From: Anabaena subtropica FACHB-260
GTDB taxonomy: Bacteria > Cyanobacteriota > Cyanobacteriia > Cyanobacteriales > Nostocaceae
Direction: 5' to 3'
Assembly: GCF_014697105.1 (NCBI RefSeq)
Contig: NZ_JACJRF010000048.1
Span: 1-44,227, forward strand
DNA: 44,227 bases
The notes beneath the pieces were generated by a model. The model was given only the letters and a program-made list of their open reading frames with translations. It did no database searches and was not told the origin of the DNA. Within the stretch, counting starts at the first letter, position 1. Every line of letters begins with the position of its first letter. A program made the translations under genes and the position numbers. Positions 25,962 through 35,751 of the stretch are shown one piece after another.

Positions 25962-28127
25962 TTATTCATGAATGTGGCAGATGGTGGACGACAACCAGGG
26001 ATGCCGATCATTAACAGTAGGAGTTTGAGCAACTAAGGTAATATTGCCATTGGTATCGATAACCCATCCCTGTGCTTCCACAATTTTATGGGAATCAGGA
26101 TCTTCTACAACATTAATGGGGGTAAAATTACTGATTGTTAACAAATGACTGAGATTAGCAGAGTTTTTGGTTTGCAGTTCTTCTCTTAAACTTGCCTTCA
26201 GAACAGGTTGCTTTTTACTATCTGAACTACAAATTGGGGTAATTTGCCTGGATGTATCAAGTGGATTGGTGGGAAGCTGGGCAAATCTCCGACTAGAGTC
26301 TACCTCAGGCGTGTTAAAAGATGGGTTGGTTTGTGAGAAAGTAATGATGTCATTGGTTGGCAAACGCTCTGAGTCAAGCTGATTGGGGTTAGTTGGATCT
26401 AAAATTTGTTCTAGTGGTGCTTGCTCTTGATTATCTAATGTGAGCGATCGCTCGGTTATGGACAAATTCCCCGATGCTCTATTGAGAGTAACCTTTGCAC
26501 CATCTTGGACAATTAGGCGATCGGCTACAATATTTAAGTTATCTCCTGTAATTCTCGCCCCATTTTCTACAGTCAGCAGTCCGGTATTGATGTTTAAGGT
26601 GCTGTCGCTGGTGGTAGTTTCTAGTTGAGTAGAAACAAAAATGCCACTACGAAAAATATCCAAGGGTGAGGTTGTAGCAAATTGAGAAGCACCACTCACC
26701 TGAATACTTTCTGAAGCATTAATAATCACATTACCACCATGACCTCCATACCTAGCAGTATTAGATATCTGTGCGCCACCTTGAATATTTAAACGTTTGG
26801 TTTCCAAGGTAATTGTGCCAGTGTTACCTGCATTTTCTGTAGCATCCCTAGCAACTTGAGCGAAAATTCCACTGGGGATATCGCCATCGGAACTTTCTCC
26901 TATCAAGTCTATAGAATCTGTAGCTTTCACTAAGATATTTCCCGTATTTCCTGCACCAAATGTAGAAGCTTCGATACCTCCACCATCTCTCAGCAAAAGT
27001 CGTCTAGTCTCAATGGTTATATGCCCACCATTACCTGTAACATTTTCACAATTTCCCCCTAATGAACAGACTTGTGAGCCAATAAATGATTCTTCTCCTA
27101 GTTCTATAAAATCTTTGGCTCTGATCCAAATATCTCCAGCATTACCTTCATCTTGAGCAACAGTTAAGATATTAGAAAAACCATCTAATTTCAAAGATTC
27201 AGTAGCATTAATAATCAAGCGATCGCCTGTGTTTGAACCGAAATTAACCGCAAAAACTAACGAATCGTCAATAATTATATTTCTGCCTTGGATCTGAATA
27301 GCACCACCACTATCTTGTATGGGTAAACTACCAGGATTCACTAAAGTACCAGCAGCAAGTTTGATATCTCCAAAATTTTCTACACCTGAATACCCTAAAC
27401 TATACCCTTGGTCAATTTCACTGAGGTTGACAAAACCATCTCCAGCTACACTACCTAACTCAATCCTGCCCCCTGGTGCTTCTAAAATACTACTTTCTAG
27501 CAATAAATTGCCGCCAATCAGTGCTAATGTTTGACCATTTTCGACTTGTAACCCAACAGGTAAATAATCAGAAATTGGTTGCTCAATATTCCCTGGAGTA
27601 TTGCCAAATTGCAGCCCTACAGGAACACTGACTGTTAATGAGGGAATATTATTATGGGCTGTTGCACTAAATTCTGTGCCATCAGCAAATCTGAGACTAT
27701 TTGCTGTAGTTGCTACAAATGAACCCCCAATATTTAAACTAGCGTTGGCCCCTAAAATTATGCCTTGGGGATTGATAAAAAACAGATTAGCTCTGCTTCC
27801 CGTTATAGCTGCAATCATGCCATCAATATAAGAGGGTGAGCCGCCTGTTATTCTGGTAATAATGTTCTGAACTGCCAAATTATGGTTAAAAACGGCGGTG
27901 TTTCCTGTAGAGTTGCTAGTTAAGACAGAAAAAGAAAATTCTCGAAAACTATGAAATAAATTCGCTCCCCTTTGAGTACCTCCCTCAATTACTCTAATGT
28001 TTCCAACAGGTCTAACAGTGGAGTTAGTAGGAAGTGTATCATCTGGAATAATTTCCGCTTTTATCGGATTCAGACTAAACAACCAAAATAAAATAATAAA
28101 ATTCCATAGTAAAAATGCCGATTTCAT
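25962..28127 (-). CDS. TpsA-like exoprotein with filamentous haemagglutinin N-domain
   Basis: The 721-residue protein starts with a signal peptide (FLLWNFIILFWLFSLNPIKA) and a haemagglutination activity domain (about 30-150) with the two-partner-secretion motif NPQGIILGANASLNIGGSFV. Residues about 150-560 form a repetitive beta-helix rich in Gly, Asn and Ser (GGNVIINASESIQVSGASQF), and the tail is Cys-poor apart from CSSD and CHIHE. It should be secreted to or beyond the outer membrane, but no TpsB transporter gene lies beside it. ATG at 28127 (a TTG at 28130 is also in frame). It heads a minus-strand series of five genes and overlaps or abuts the TPR-CHAT gene. Confidence 0.88.
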   Translation of the reverse strand: MKSAFLLWNFIILFWLFSLNPIKAEIIPDDTLPTNSTVRPVGNIRVIEGGTQRGANLFHSFREFSFSVLTSNSTGNTAVFNHNLAVQNIITRITGGSPSYIDGMIAAITGSRANLFFINPQGIILGANASLNIGGSFVATTANSLRFADGTEFSATAHNNIPSLTVSVPVGLQFGNTPGNIEQPISDYLPVGLQVENGQTLALIGGNLLLESSILEAPGGRIELGSVAGDGFVNLSEIDQGYSLGYSGVENFGDIKLAAGTLVNPGSLPIQDSGGAIQIQGRNIIIDDSLVFAVNFGSNTGDRLIINATESLKLDGFSNILTVAQDEGNAGDIWIRAKDFIELGEESFIGSQVCSLGGNCENVTGNGGHITIETRRLLLRDGGGIEASTFGAGNTGNILVKATDSIDLIGESSDGDIPSGIFAQVARDATENAGNTGTITLETKRLNIQGGAQISNTARYGGHGGNVIINASESIQVSGASQFATTSPLDIFRSGIFVSTQLETTTSDSTLNINTGLLTVENGARITGDNLNIVADRLIVQDGAKVTLNRASGNLSITERSLTLDNQEQAPLEQILDPTNPNQLDSERLPTNDIITFSQTNPSFNTPEVDSSRRFAQLPTNPLDTSRQITPICSSDSKKQPVLKASLREELQTKNSANLSHLLTISNFTPINVVEDPDSHKIVEAQGWVIDTNGNITLVAQTPTVNDRHPWLSSTICHIHE

Positions 28128-28725
28128 CAAAGCATTATTCCTTGGTTCAGTAACAATATTAAAAGTAATAGCCTTTTTTATGGGAAAAAATCAGGATTTA
28201 TTTTCGGAATATTTGGATGTTTTTATCTATTTTGAATTCAGCAAAAAATAAAGCTAATGTAATTTTTCTACTTCATTTTTTTATTACGCTCTCTCGCTTT
28301 TTTCGTTTACGTGCTTTGTCCAATAAATCTGAATTTTTAATTTTTAATTGTTATAACTCACCCATTAGGCAGATAAAGAGAACCCAGAGTCGCTTCGTTA
28401 GTCAGAGGATATTTAAGTTTAGAGTTTTTACAATCAGCTCAGTCTAGCTGGCAATCACAGTAGTAGAAACCTAACTGGAGGTAATATACAACACGATATT
28501 TGATCCGTTGTTTGATGCAGACAGCCAAGGAAAGATGGGAGCGAATACTTAAAAATTGGACATGGCATAAATGCGGGATGAATTGAGATTTTTAAGCAAA
28601 GCAAACTATTGATTTTTCGCGCTTACCCTGTGGGTTCCCCTTGCGGTATACGCGAAACAAAAATCATCCCATAATTCAGCAACGCCAAAAATTGAGTTTG
28701 AGGAAACTACCAGGAGTGTAAAACC
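28128..28725. other. 598-bp divergent intergenic region
   Basis: It holds the promoters of the TpsA-like gene (minus) and the phosphoribosyltransferase gene (plus). An imperfect hairpin at 28611-28665 (gatttttcgcg ... cgcgaaacaaaaatc, with ttacc/ggta inside) resembles the dispersed palindromes. AGGAG at 28712-28716 is a good ribosome site for the plus gene. I found no gene; short open frames here are AT-rich and lack ribosome sites. Confidence 0.6.
28611..28665. repeat. Imperfect palindrome upstream of the phosphoribosyltransferase gene
   Basis: Outer arms gattttt and aaaaatc and inner cgcg/cgcg arms enclose a GC-rich loop with ccctgtgggttccccttgcgg. It lies about 60 bases before the ATG at 28726 and may be a repeat or a leader structure. 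Confidence 0.5.
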
Positions 28726-29391
28726 ATGTTATTCAAAGATCGGACAGCAGCAGGCCAGGTTTTGGCTAAAAAGTTAGCAGATTACGCTAATCGCCCCAAT
28801 ATTTTGGTGTTAGCCTTACCTAGAGGTGGTGTTCCTGTAGGTTTTGAAGTGGCTAAAGCCTTAAATGCCCCCTTGGATGTATTGGTAGTGCGTAAACTGG
28901 GAGTACCCGACAATGAAGAATTGGCAATGGGGGCGATCGCTTCTGGTGGTGTACGTATACTTAATCAAAGTATTGTCAATCAATTTCAAATCCCTGATGA
29001 AGTAATTGCCAGAGTTGCAGTCCAACAAGAGAGGGAATTGAAAAGACGGGAAAATATGTATCGAGGCGATCGCCCTTTTCCCGATTTAAAAGGACAGACT
29101 GTGATTTTGGTTGATGATGGTTTAGCAACTGGTGCAACCATGTGGGCTGCCGTTATGTCTGTAAAGCAACAGCAACCTAAAGAAGTTGTCATCGCTGTGC
29201 CAGTTGCTGCACCTGAAACCTGCGAAGAGATGCAAAGTAAGGTTGAAAAAATTATCTGTGCAAATACACCTACCCCATTTTATAGCGTTGGTTTGTGGTA
29301 TGAGAAGTTTCCACAAACTACGGATGATGAAGTCCGCGAGTTATTGAACAAAGCTAATAATCACCATCAACCATTATTGTTCGGGAAATAG
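28726..29391 (+). CDS. Phosphoribosyltransferase-domain protein
   Basis: The 221-residue protein has a type I PRT fold with the PRPP-binding motif VILVDDGLATGATM at about 125-138 and an N-terminal LALPRGGVPVGFEVAKAL. It belongs to a stand-alone family (often called 'phosphoribosyltransferase family protein') whose nucleobase substrate, if any, is unknown; some members are fused to dienelactone-hydrolase-like domains. Start ATG with AGGAG nine bases upstream. A 69-residue small gene follows 24 bases later, so the two are likely one operon. Confidence 0.85.
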   Translation: MLFKDRTAAGQVLAKKLADYANRPNILVLALPRGGVPVGFEVAKALNAPLDVLVVRKLGVPDNEELAMGAIASGGVRILNQSIVNQFQIPDEVIARVAVQQERELKRRENMYRGDRPFPDLKGQTVILVDDGLATGATMWAAVMSVKQQQPKEVVIAVPVAAPETCEEMQSKVEKIICANTPTPFYSVGLWYEKFPQTTDDEVRELLNKANNHHQPLLFGK

Positions 29392-29415
29392 ACACATTTG
29401 TTTGGGAAAACCACT

Positions 29416-29625
29416 ATGAATAGTGAATTAAAACAAACTGCATCCCAACTGTTAGCTGCTATGCTATCCAACCCCCACATTTACCCCCAAATTAGTCAAG
29501 AGGGTGGCTATGGACACATGGAACAGCAACTAATTTTAATCTCTGTAGAGATGGCGGAAAGCTTAATCCAGCACATAGAAAAATCTCACCCTCAAACTGA
29601 ACCAGAATTACAGCAAAAAAGTTAA
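29416..29625 (+). CDS. Small hypothetical protein (69 aa)
   Basis: The protein is mostly helical (SELKQTASQLLAAMLSNPHI, then MEQQLILISVEMAESLIQHI) and acidic at the end. It has no membrane segment or signal. I use the ATG at 29416 because TTG 29398 would add six residues of no clear value. It follows the phosphoribosyltransferase by 24 bases and faces the photolyase gene 20 bases away. Function unknown. Confidence 0.65.
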   Translation: MNSELKQTASQLLAAMLSNPHIYPQISQEGGYGHMEQQLILISVEMAESLIQHIEKSHPQTEPELQQKS

Positions 29626-29645
29626 CAATAATTATTTACGCCGAC

Positions 29646-31085
29646 CTATTTATTTGTAGCTTTTTGTTGCTGATAGCGTTGTTTAAATTGCTGTTGCTGC
29701 TTTTGATGATCCACAATTGGATCAGGATAACCAACAGCACGGCGTTCTAATGGCGTAATCTTACCAGTTACTAAATATTCTGTATCTATTGACCTTAATT
29801 CAGGTACCCATTGACGAATATATTCTGCGTCTGGGTCAAATTTTTGAGATTGGCTGGCCGGGTTAAAAATCCTCACTGGTTTAGGATCCATACCGCTAGA
29901 AGCACTCCATTGCCAGCCGCCATTGTTGGCGGATAAATCCCCATCAATTAGCTTCTGCATAAAGTATTTTTCTCCCAATTGAGGATTAATTAACAAATCT
30001 TTGGTGAGGAAACTGGCAACAATCATCCGACAACGGTTGTGCATCCAGCCGCTTTCATTCATCTGACGCATGGCGGCGTCAACGATGGGATAACCAGTTT
30101 TTCCTGCACACCAAGCCTGAAAATGTTCTTCGTTAGTTTCCCAAGGGAAATTCTTAAAAGCTTCGCGGTAAGCACCATCGGCTAATTCGGGGAAATTATA
30201 CATAGCGTGTTGATAAAATTCCCGCCAGGCTAATTCTTGTTGCCATGTGCGAATACCTGCGGATGCTTCTTCGCTGCGGCTATTTTCTGACGCTTCTAAA
30301 GTGGCTTGCCAAACAGTGCGAATGCCAATAACGCCAAATTTTAATGCTGCACTCAGTTGTGATGTACCATCAATGGCGGGGAAATTACGGGACTCTTGGT
30401 ATTCGGTGATGGCCTTAGCTGTAAACTCTTCTAGCTTTGCTTGGGCGAAGGCTTCCCCTGGTGCAATTATCAAGTCTGTATCCCAGACAAATCCTAAATC
30501 TTTCGCACTGGGTAAGGCTTTTACACCAGTTTTTTGAGCAATTTCTTGTTCGGATTCTGTCAGCCCTTGGACGTTTTGCAAGGTTTCTACTGGTTTAGCT
30601 TTGGGTTTGCTACTCCAATTTTTCCAAAAAGGGCTGTACACAGTGTAAGGGGTGTTATTACCTGTACGAATTTCCTCTGGGGAATGGAGTATTTGATCCC
30701 AGTTATGAGTTAGAAATTGGATGCCTTTATCTTTAAGGGTATCAATAATGGCGCGATCGCGTGTCTGAGAATATGGTTCTACATCCCAATTCCAAAACAC
30801 AGCTTGAGCATTCAACGCCTCTGCTAAATTAGGTATGGCTTGTACTGGATCTCCATGCAGTATTAATAGTTGGCTTCCTGCTTGCATATATCGCTCTTGC
30901 AAAGCTTGCAAACTGCCAATCATGTAAGTGACTCTAACAGGGGCAACATCATCTCGTCGCAGAATATTAGTATCAAGGCAAAATACACCCACAACTTTAG
31001 GGCTTTGCTGTCTGGCCGCAGCCAGTCCCAGATTATCAGCAATACGTAAATCGCGGCGATGCCAAAATAAAATTAAGTCAGACAT
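29646..31085 (-). CDS. phrB: Deoxyribodipyrimidine photolyase (class I)
   Basis: The enzyme uses blue light and FADH- to split cyclobutane pyrimidine dimers in DNA. The 479-residue protein opens with the antenna-domain sequence [20 protein letters not shown] and ends with the FAD-binding helical domain. Class I marks include [33 protein letters not shown] and [20 protein letters not shown], followed by [14 protein letters not shown]. Length and pattern match cyanobacterial enzymes that use an 8-HDF antenna; the antenna cannot be read from sequence alone. ATG at 31085. Its 3' end faces the phosphoribosyltransferase operon. Confidence 0.95.
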   Translation of the reverse strand: MSDLILFWHRRDLRIADNLGLAAARQQSPKVVGVFCLDTNILRRDDVAPVRVTYMIGSLQALQERYMQAGSQLLILHGDPVQAIPNLAEALNAQAVFWNWDVEPYSQTRDRAIIDTLKDKGIQFLTHNWDQILHSPEEIRTGNNTPYTVYSPFWKNWSSKPKAKPVETLQNVQGLTESEQEIAQKTGVKALPSAKDLGFVWDTDLIIAPGEAFAQAKLEEFTAKAITEYQESRNFPAIDGTSQLSAALKFGVIGIRTVWQATLEASENSRSEEASAGIRTWQQELAWREFYQHAMYNFPELADGAYREAFKNFPWETNEEHFQAWCAGKTGYPIVDAAMRQMNESGWMHNRCRMIVASFLTKDLLINPQLGEKYFMQKLIDGDLSANNGGWQWSASSGMDPKPVRIFNPASQSQKFDPDAEYIRQWVPELRSIDTEYLVTGKITPLERRAVGYPDPIVDHQKQQQQFKQRYQQQKATNK

Positions 31086-31337
31086 TTGATATTTATCATA
31101 GTTCTCTTGTACTAGATTAGACTCTAGTAGTACTATTGAACATCATTCTGCTGACAAATTTCATGAAAAATAAGGATGAAAAACTTTGACAAATGTAGTG
31201 TTTTCACTAAGTAACGAGTGATTCTGGAATTTTTAACTTCACAAACTCCAGTATATCTATCGGAAATAGTGGCTTGTTGAATTAAGATGAGTTAAAGTTA
31301 AGTATACTCTTCTTCATACTTAATTAATTATTCTGTC

Positions 31338-31886
31338 ATGGCGACCTTGTTACTTGACGACGGCACAATTGAAAGCAATTTAGATGAGATAGCCCGTGAA
31401 ATTACCCCGCTTGGAATTTATTTAAAGCACTATGACCCAGGTACATCATTACTGTTTCCTCATCTCTTAGGTCAGGATGTTTTAACAGATAGTGAAAAGC
31501 GCCACGTTGTGGATTTGCACAACAGTGTTTTTGAATTTATCCAACAGGAAAATGGCTATCTTTGGTGTGATTTGCTGAATGTGCATCCAGGTTCGCCTAA
31601 CATCCAAACTTTAATTGCTACCTACAGCCAGTATCATACTCATAATGCTCCCGAACCCCTGTATGTTTTAGCAGGTGAAATGATTTTTGGTTTTGTCAAA
31701 CCTGATGGTAGCCAAGTACAGCTTTTAGTCCAATCCCAAGATTATCTGCATATTCCAGCCGGGGTAGAACATTGGTGCAGTCTCACTGCATCGTTAAATT
31801 TCAAAGCAGTACGATATTTTACAGCAGCAGATGGCTGGGTTCCCAACTATACAGGAACCCGTAACATTTTGGATTTTGGATTTTAG
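31338..31886 (+). CDS. mtnD: Acireductone dioxygenase-like cupin
   Basis: Acireductone dioxygenase oxidises dihydroxyketo-methylthiopentene in methionine salvage. The 182-residue protein has the metal ligand set H100, H102, E106 (YHTHNAPEPLYVLAGE) and H145 (IPAGVEHWCSL), with nearly the same spacing as the Klebsiella enzyme, and ends with the family piece DGWVPNYTG. The bound metal (Fe or Ni) decides the product and cannot be told. No other mtn genes are adjacent. The last residues (NILDFGF) are encoded by a heptamer repeat and look like a recent extension. ATG at 31338. Confidence 0.85.
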   Translation: MATLLLDDGTIESNLDEIAREITPLGIYLKHYDPGTSLLFPHLLGQDVLTDSEKRHVVDLHNSVFEFIQQENGYLWCDLLNVHPGSPNIQTLIATYSQYHTHNAPEPLYVLAGEMIFGFVKPDGSQVQLLVQSQDYLHIPAGVEHWCSLTASLNFKAVRYFTAADGWVPNYTGTRNILDFGF

Positions 31887-31896
31887 ATTTTGGATT
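31866..31896. repeat. Heptamer STRR (attttgg/attttag) at a gene end
   Basis: Four degenerate 7-bp units (attttgg, attttgg, attttag, attttgg) overlap the stop codon of the acireductone dioxygenase gene at 31884-31886. Confidence 0.8.
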
Positions 31897-32032
31897 GAAA
31901 ACCGCTTGGTGTCTATGGGTTTTCCGTGTCCATCTGTCACCATCATTTTTCTAATTGGTAACGATTGAGAGATTATTTGAACCAGCCGCATTAACGCTTA
32001 AGAGGTTATTTATAAAGTAAAAATAAAATTAC

Positions 32033-32147
32033 AGTAGGGTGTGTTAGGCGCACATTTGGAGATGATGTCTCACTCCAAGAATAACTTAAGCGCCTAACGC
32101 ACCGCTAAATAATACGGTGCGTTAGGCTAACGCCTTAACACAACGGC
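32033..32147. repeat. REP-like fold-back element (gcctaacgcaccg)
   Basis: A perfect 13-bp inverted repeat (32092-32104 gcctaacgcaccg and 32115-32127 cggtgcgttaggc) has a 10-base AT loop. A further related arm, gtagggtgtgttaggcgcac, starts at 32035, and taacgccttaacacaac lies to the right. The element could fold as a multi-arm structure; it looks like a dispersed cyanobacterial repeat. Confidence 0.7.
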
Positions 32148-32150
32148 AAT

Positions 32151-32180
32151 AAAGCGGGAAGAACATCTACACCGCTTTTT
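32151..32180 (+). terminator. Possible terminator after the mtnD-like gene
   Basis: Arms aaagcgg (32151-32157) and ccgcttt (32172-32178) pair exactly around a 14-base loop and are followed by tt. The distance from the mtnD-like stop (about 265 bases) makes it uncertain; it could also act for the opposite gene. Confidence 0.4.
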
Positions 32181-32222
32181 GCCTCCCCTACTTAAGATTT
32201 ACTTAATAAATAGTCTCTAAAT

Positions 32223-33500
32223 CTAATTATTCCAAATTAGTTCTAAACGCTCTTGTGCGGTTTTGAGAGCTTTTTGGGGAGACTCACCCAACAATGTGGC
32301 TTCAATCGCTCGACCAAGACTGTCAGATAGACGACTATATCCAGCAATAATCGGCCGAGTTCCTGCCACAGACATCTGCTCTACAAATAGTTTTAAGGCA
32401 GGTTTTTCGCGGATAAATTCCTGAAAAGCTTCACTTTGAGCAGCCTTAAGATTAACTGGCAAAAAACCCGTGCCTATACTCCATTCTTTTTGGAATTCTT
32501 CACTCAAAACATACTCCAAAAACTTGAGTGCGGCTTGCTCTCTGGCGGGTGTGGTCTTCATCACATAAAGAACTCCCGTAGCTGTTACCGTCGCTGGCCC
32601 AACATTTGCAGGTATGGGGAACACCTGATAATCAACGTTGGACTTCATGATATAAGTCCAAGGTCCTGTAATTTGCATAGCAACTCGACCCGCAATAAAA
32701 GCGTCCTCTTCATAACCACGTTCTGGTGGAGACAGGATTACTGAACCATCTTTGATCAAGTCTTGCCAGAATTGCAAAGCGTTAATAGCCCCCTGATTCG
32801 TTAAATTTGGTTTATTATTTGTTATTATCTCGCCCCCAGAACTTAATAAAAAAGGAAACCAACTAAAGACAGTCCATTCCTGTTTTCCTAAAGGTAATAA
32901 CATTCCATACTGTTCTGGTCGATTATCACCATTACGGTCAATAGTCAACTTTTGAGCAACTTGTCTTAACTCTTCCCAAGTCTTAGGCGTTTCTGTAATT
33001 CCCGCAGCTTGAAAAAGTTTTGGTCGGTAAAAAATACCAAGATTTGCAGTGTATAGAGGAACTGACCAAAGATGACCGTTTAAGCTTAATTCTTCAAATA
33101 AGTTGGGAATGACTTCTGACTTCAACGGTAATTTTTCCAACCATTCTTCTAAAGGTCGAATTGCTCCTAATTCTGCGAACTGACCTGTTGTTTGTGGGTC
33201 GAATGACAGAATATCTGGTGACGCATTGCCCACAACTGCTGTTAAGATTTTCGGCAACTGGGGTTGACCGATGAAGATAGATTCCACTTGGATATCAGGA
33301 TGAGCTTGATTAAATTTGTCTACTAGTTTTTCAAATACATCCCGATTAGCAGGAGGGTTGATTGTTTGCCATAAACTCAGATGAATTACTCCGTCATTTT
33401 GCTTGGCTATGTCTTGACAACCAGATAAAAATATCAGGCATAAACTCAGAACAATTACTAAATATAAACGCCGCCAAGTAGATAAAAAAGAAGCTGTCAT
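32223..33500 (-). CDS. Sugar ABC transporter substrate-binding lipoprotein
   Basis: The 425-residue protein is a family 1 extracellular solute-binding protein (MalE-like). The N-terminus has a lipoprotein signal (YLVIVLSLCLIFLSGCQD) with the lipid-carrying cysteine at C28. Typical pieces are FEKLVDKFNQAHPDIQVESI, PKTWEELRQVAQKLT and AFIAGRVAMQITGPWTY. It likely binds an oligosaccharide or sugar derivative outside the membrane. No permease or ATPase genes are in the window, so it is an orphan that would share a transporter encoded elsewhere. ATG at 33500; thiC lies upstream on the same strand, but a terminator between them separates the units. Confidence 0.9.
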   Translation of the reverse strand: MTASFLSTWRRLYLVIVLSLCLIFLSGCQDIAKQNDGVIHLSLWQTINPPANRDVFEKLVDKFNQAHPDIQVESIFIGQPQLPKILTAVVGNASPDILSFDPQTTGQFAELGAIRPLEEWLEKLPLKSEVIPNLFEELSLNGHLWSVPLYTANLGIFYRPKLFQAAGITETPKTWEELRQVAQKLTIDRNGDNRPEQYGMLLPLGKQEWTVFSWFPFLLSSGGEIITNNKPNLTNQGAINALQFWQDLIKDGSVILSPPERGYEEDAFIAGRVAMQITGPWTYIMKSNVDYQVFPIPANVGPATVTATGVLYVMKTTPAREQAALKFLEYVLSEEFQKEWSIGTGFLPVNLKAAQSEAFQEFIREKPALKLFVEQMSVAGTRPIIAGYSRLSDSLGRAIEATLLGESPQKALKTAQERLELIWNN

Positions 33501-33526
33501 ATTAATTATTTAGATAGTTCCATAAA

Positions 33527-33554
33527 TCAAAAAAATAGCCCACATTTGTGGGCT
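33527..33554 (-). terminator. Intrinsic terminator of thiC
   Basis: An 8-bp perfect stem (33537-33544 agcccaca, 33547-33554 tgtgggct) is followed on the minus strand by a T-rich run (33527-33535). It lies about 50 bases after the thiC stop and just upstream of the sugar-binding protein gene. Confidence 0.8.
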
Positions 33555-33602
33555 TTGTTAGTATAGCTCTGGACTTCCAGTCTGAGAACTACTCGTTATT
33601 AA

Positions 33603-35072
<1,470 letters not shown>

Positions 35073-35277
35073 CATGGATGTAGTTTACCACCTTGTTTAT
35101 GTTTGAGGCAGAGGGGTTAACAATTCCTGAGAATGTGAAGTGGTTTAGGATTGGTGGGTTGCAATTTCGGCATTACACTTTGCATATAAATCTTTTTTTA
35201 GGTCACGCATACCGCAAGCGAAACTCGTAGAGTAGGCGCAGAGACGCAAAGGAGTAAGCAAAAAAATCTGAGCTTTA
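35073..35277. other. Intergenic region upstream of the riboswitch
   Basis: This holds the thiC promoter and the 3' end of the two-gene operon to the right. A repeat-like GC-rich stretch (ggtcacgcataccgcaagcg, gtaggcgcagagacgcaaagg) lies at 35201-35252. No gene was found. Confidence 0.5.
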
Positions 35278-35751
35278 CTAATGTGTAAGCTGAATTTGGG
35301 CAAAAGTAGATAGTTCGCAATACTTTCTGATTAAGTTTTTGGCGTTGTCGCGTTTTTCACCTGTGAATAGATTAAATACTACTTCTTCATGTGGAGAGTA
35401 AAGACTTAATAATCCAAAATCTTGAATTCGTGAGTAAAGAAATGGTACGCCCGCAAGCGATAACAAAGTTGCTTTTTTATGATCACGCTCTTTTGCGTCG
35501 GCAAAATCATGATATGAAGACTGAAATTCCACAACTAAGCAAGGTTTATAGCTATTCGTGGTGATGAGTGCATCTACGTTAGAGCTAAAGAAAAACCTTT
35601 TCAGTTCTGAATCAAGATAGCCATTCAGCTCGCAGAATTGAGATAAGCTAACTTGCGTATGAATTTTATAATTATCCTCTATGCAAGTTTGCAAAAACTC
35701 TAACATTCTTTCTTCGTAATGATTAACAAGTCTTTTAACTTTTACAGACAT
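35278..35751 (-). CDS. DUF2726-like putative PD-(D/E)XK protein
   Basis: The 157-residue protein resembles the DUF2726 domain, a PD-(D/E)XK nuclease-like fold: VDALITTNSYKPCLVVEFQ, then KERDHKKATLLSLAGVPFLY. The acidic and polar residues D60, E75 and Q77 (D...ExQ) are where the catalytic D and ExK would be, so Lys is replaced by Gln; activity is uncertain. I chose ATG 35751, which overlaps the upstream stop as TAATG and has GGAG eight bases before it; ATG 35757 is also possible. It is the second gene of a two-gene operon. Base composition is more AT-rich than flanking genes. Confidence 0.65.
   Translation of the reverse strand: MSVKVKRLVNHYEERMLEFLQTCIEDNYKIHTQVSLSQFCELNGYLDSELKRFFFSSNVDALITTNSYKPCLVVEFQSSYHDFADAKERDHKKATLLSLAGVPFLYSRIQDFGLLSLYSPHEEVVFNLFTGEKRDNAKNLIRKYCELSTFAQIQLTH

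Larger units (their letters stand above)
31897..32222. other. Intergenic region between convergent mtnD-like and sugar-binding genes
   Basis: Apart from the heptamer repeat at its edge, the region holds a fold-back repeat at about 32033-32147 and a hairpin near 32151-32178. No gene was found. Confidence 0.6.

Noticed and set aside
25962-28127. Bacteriocin or contact-dependent inhibition toxin
   Set aside because: The C-terminus has no toxin domain and no immunity gene follows, so a plain exoprotein is the better reading.
28217-28447. Short plus-strand open frame in the gap before the phosphoribosyltransferase gene
   Set aside because: It has AT-rich composition, no ribosome site and no recognisable protein features.
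31794-31991. Minus-strand frame reading IQNLKSKIQN
   Set aside because: Those residues come from translating the heptamer repeat attttgg in antisense; the rest overlaps the dioxygenase gene.
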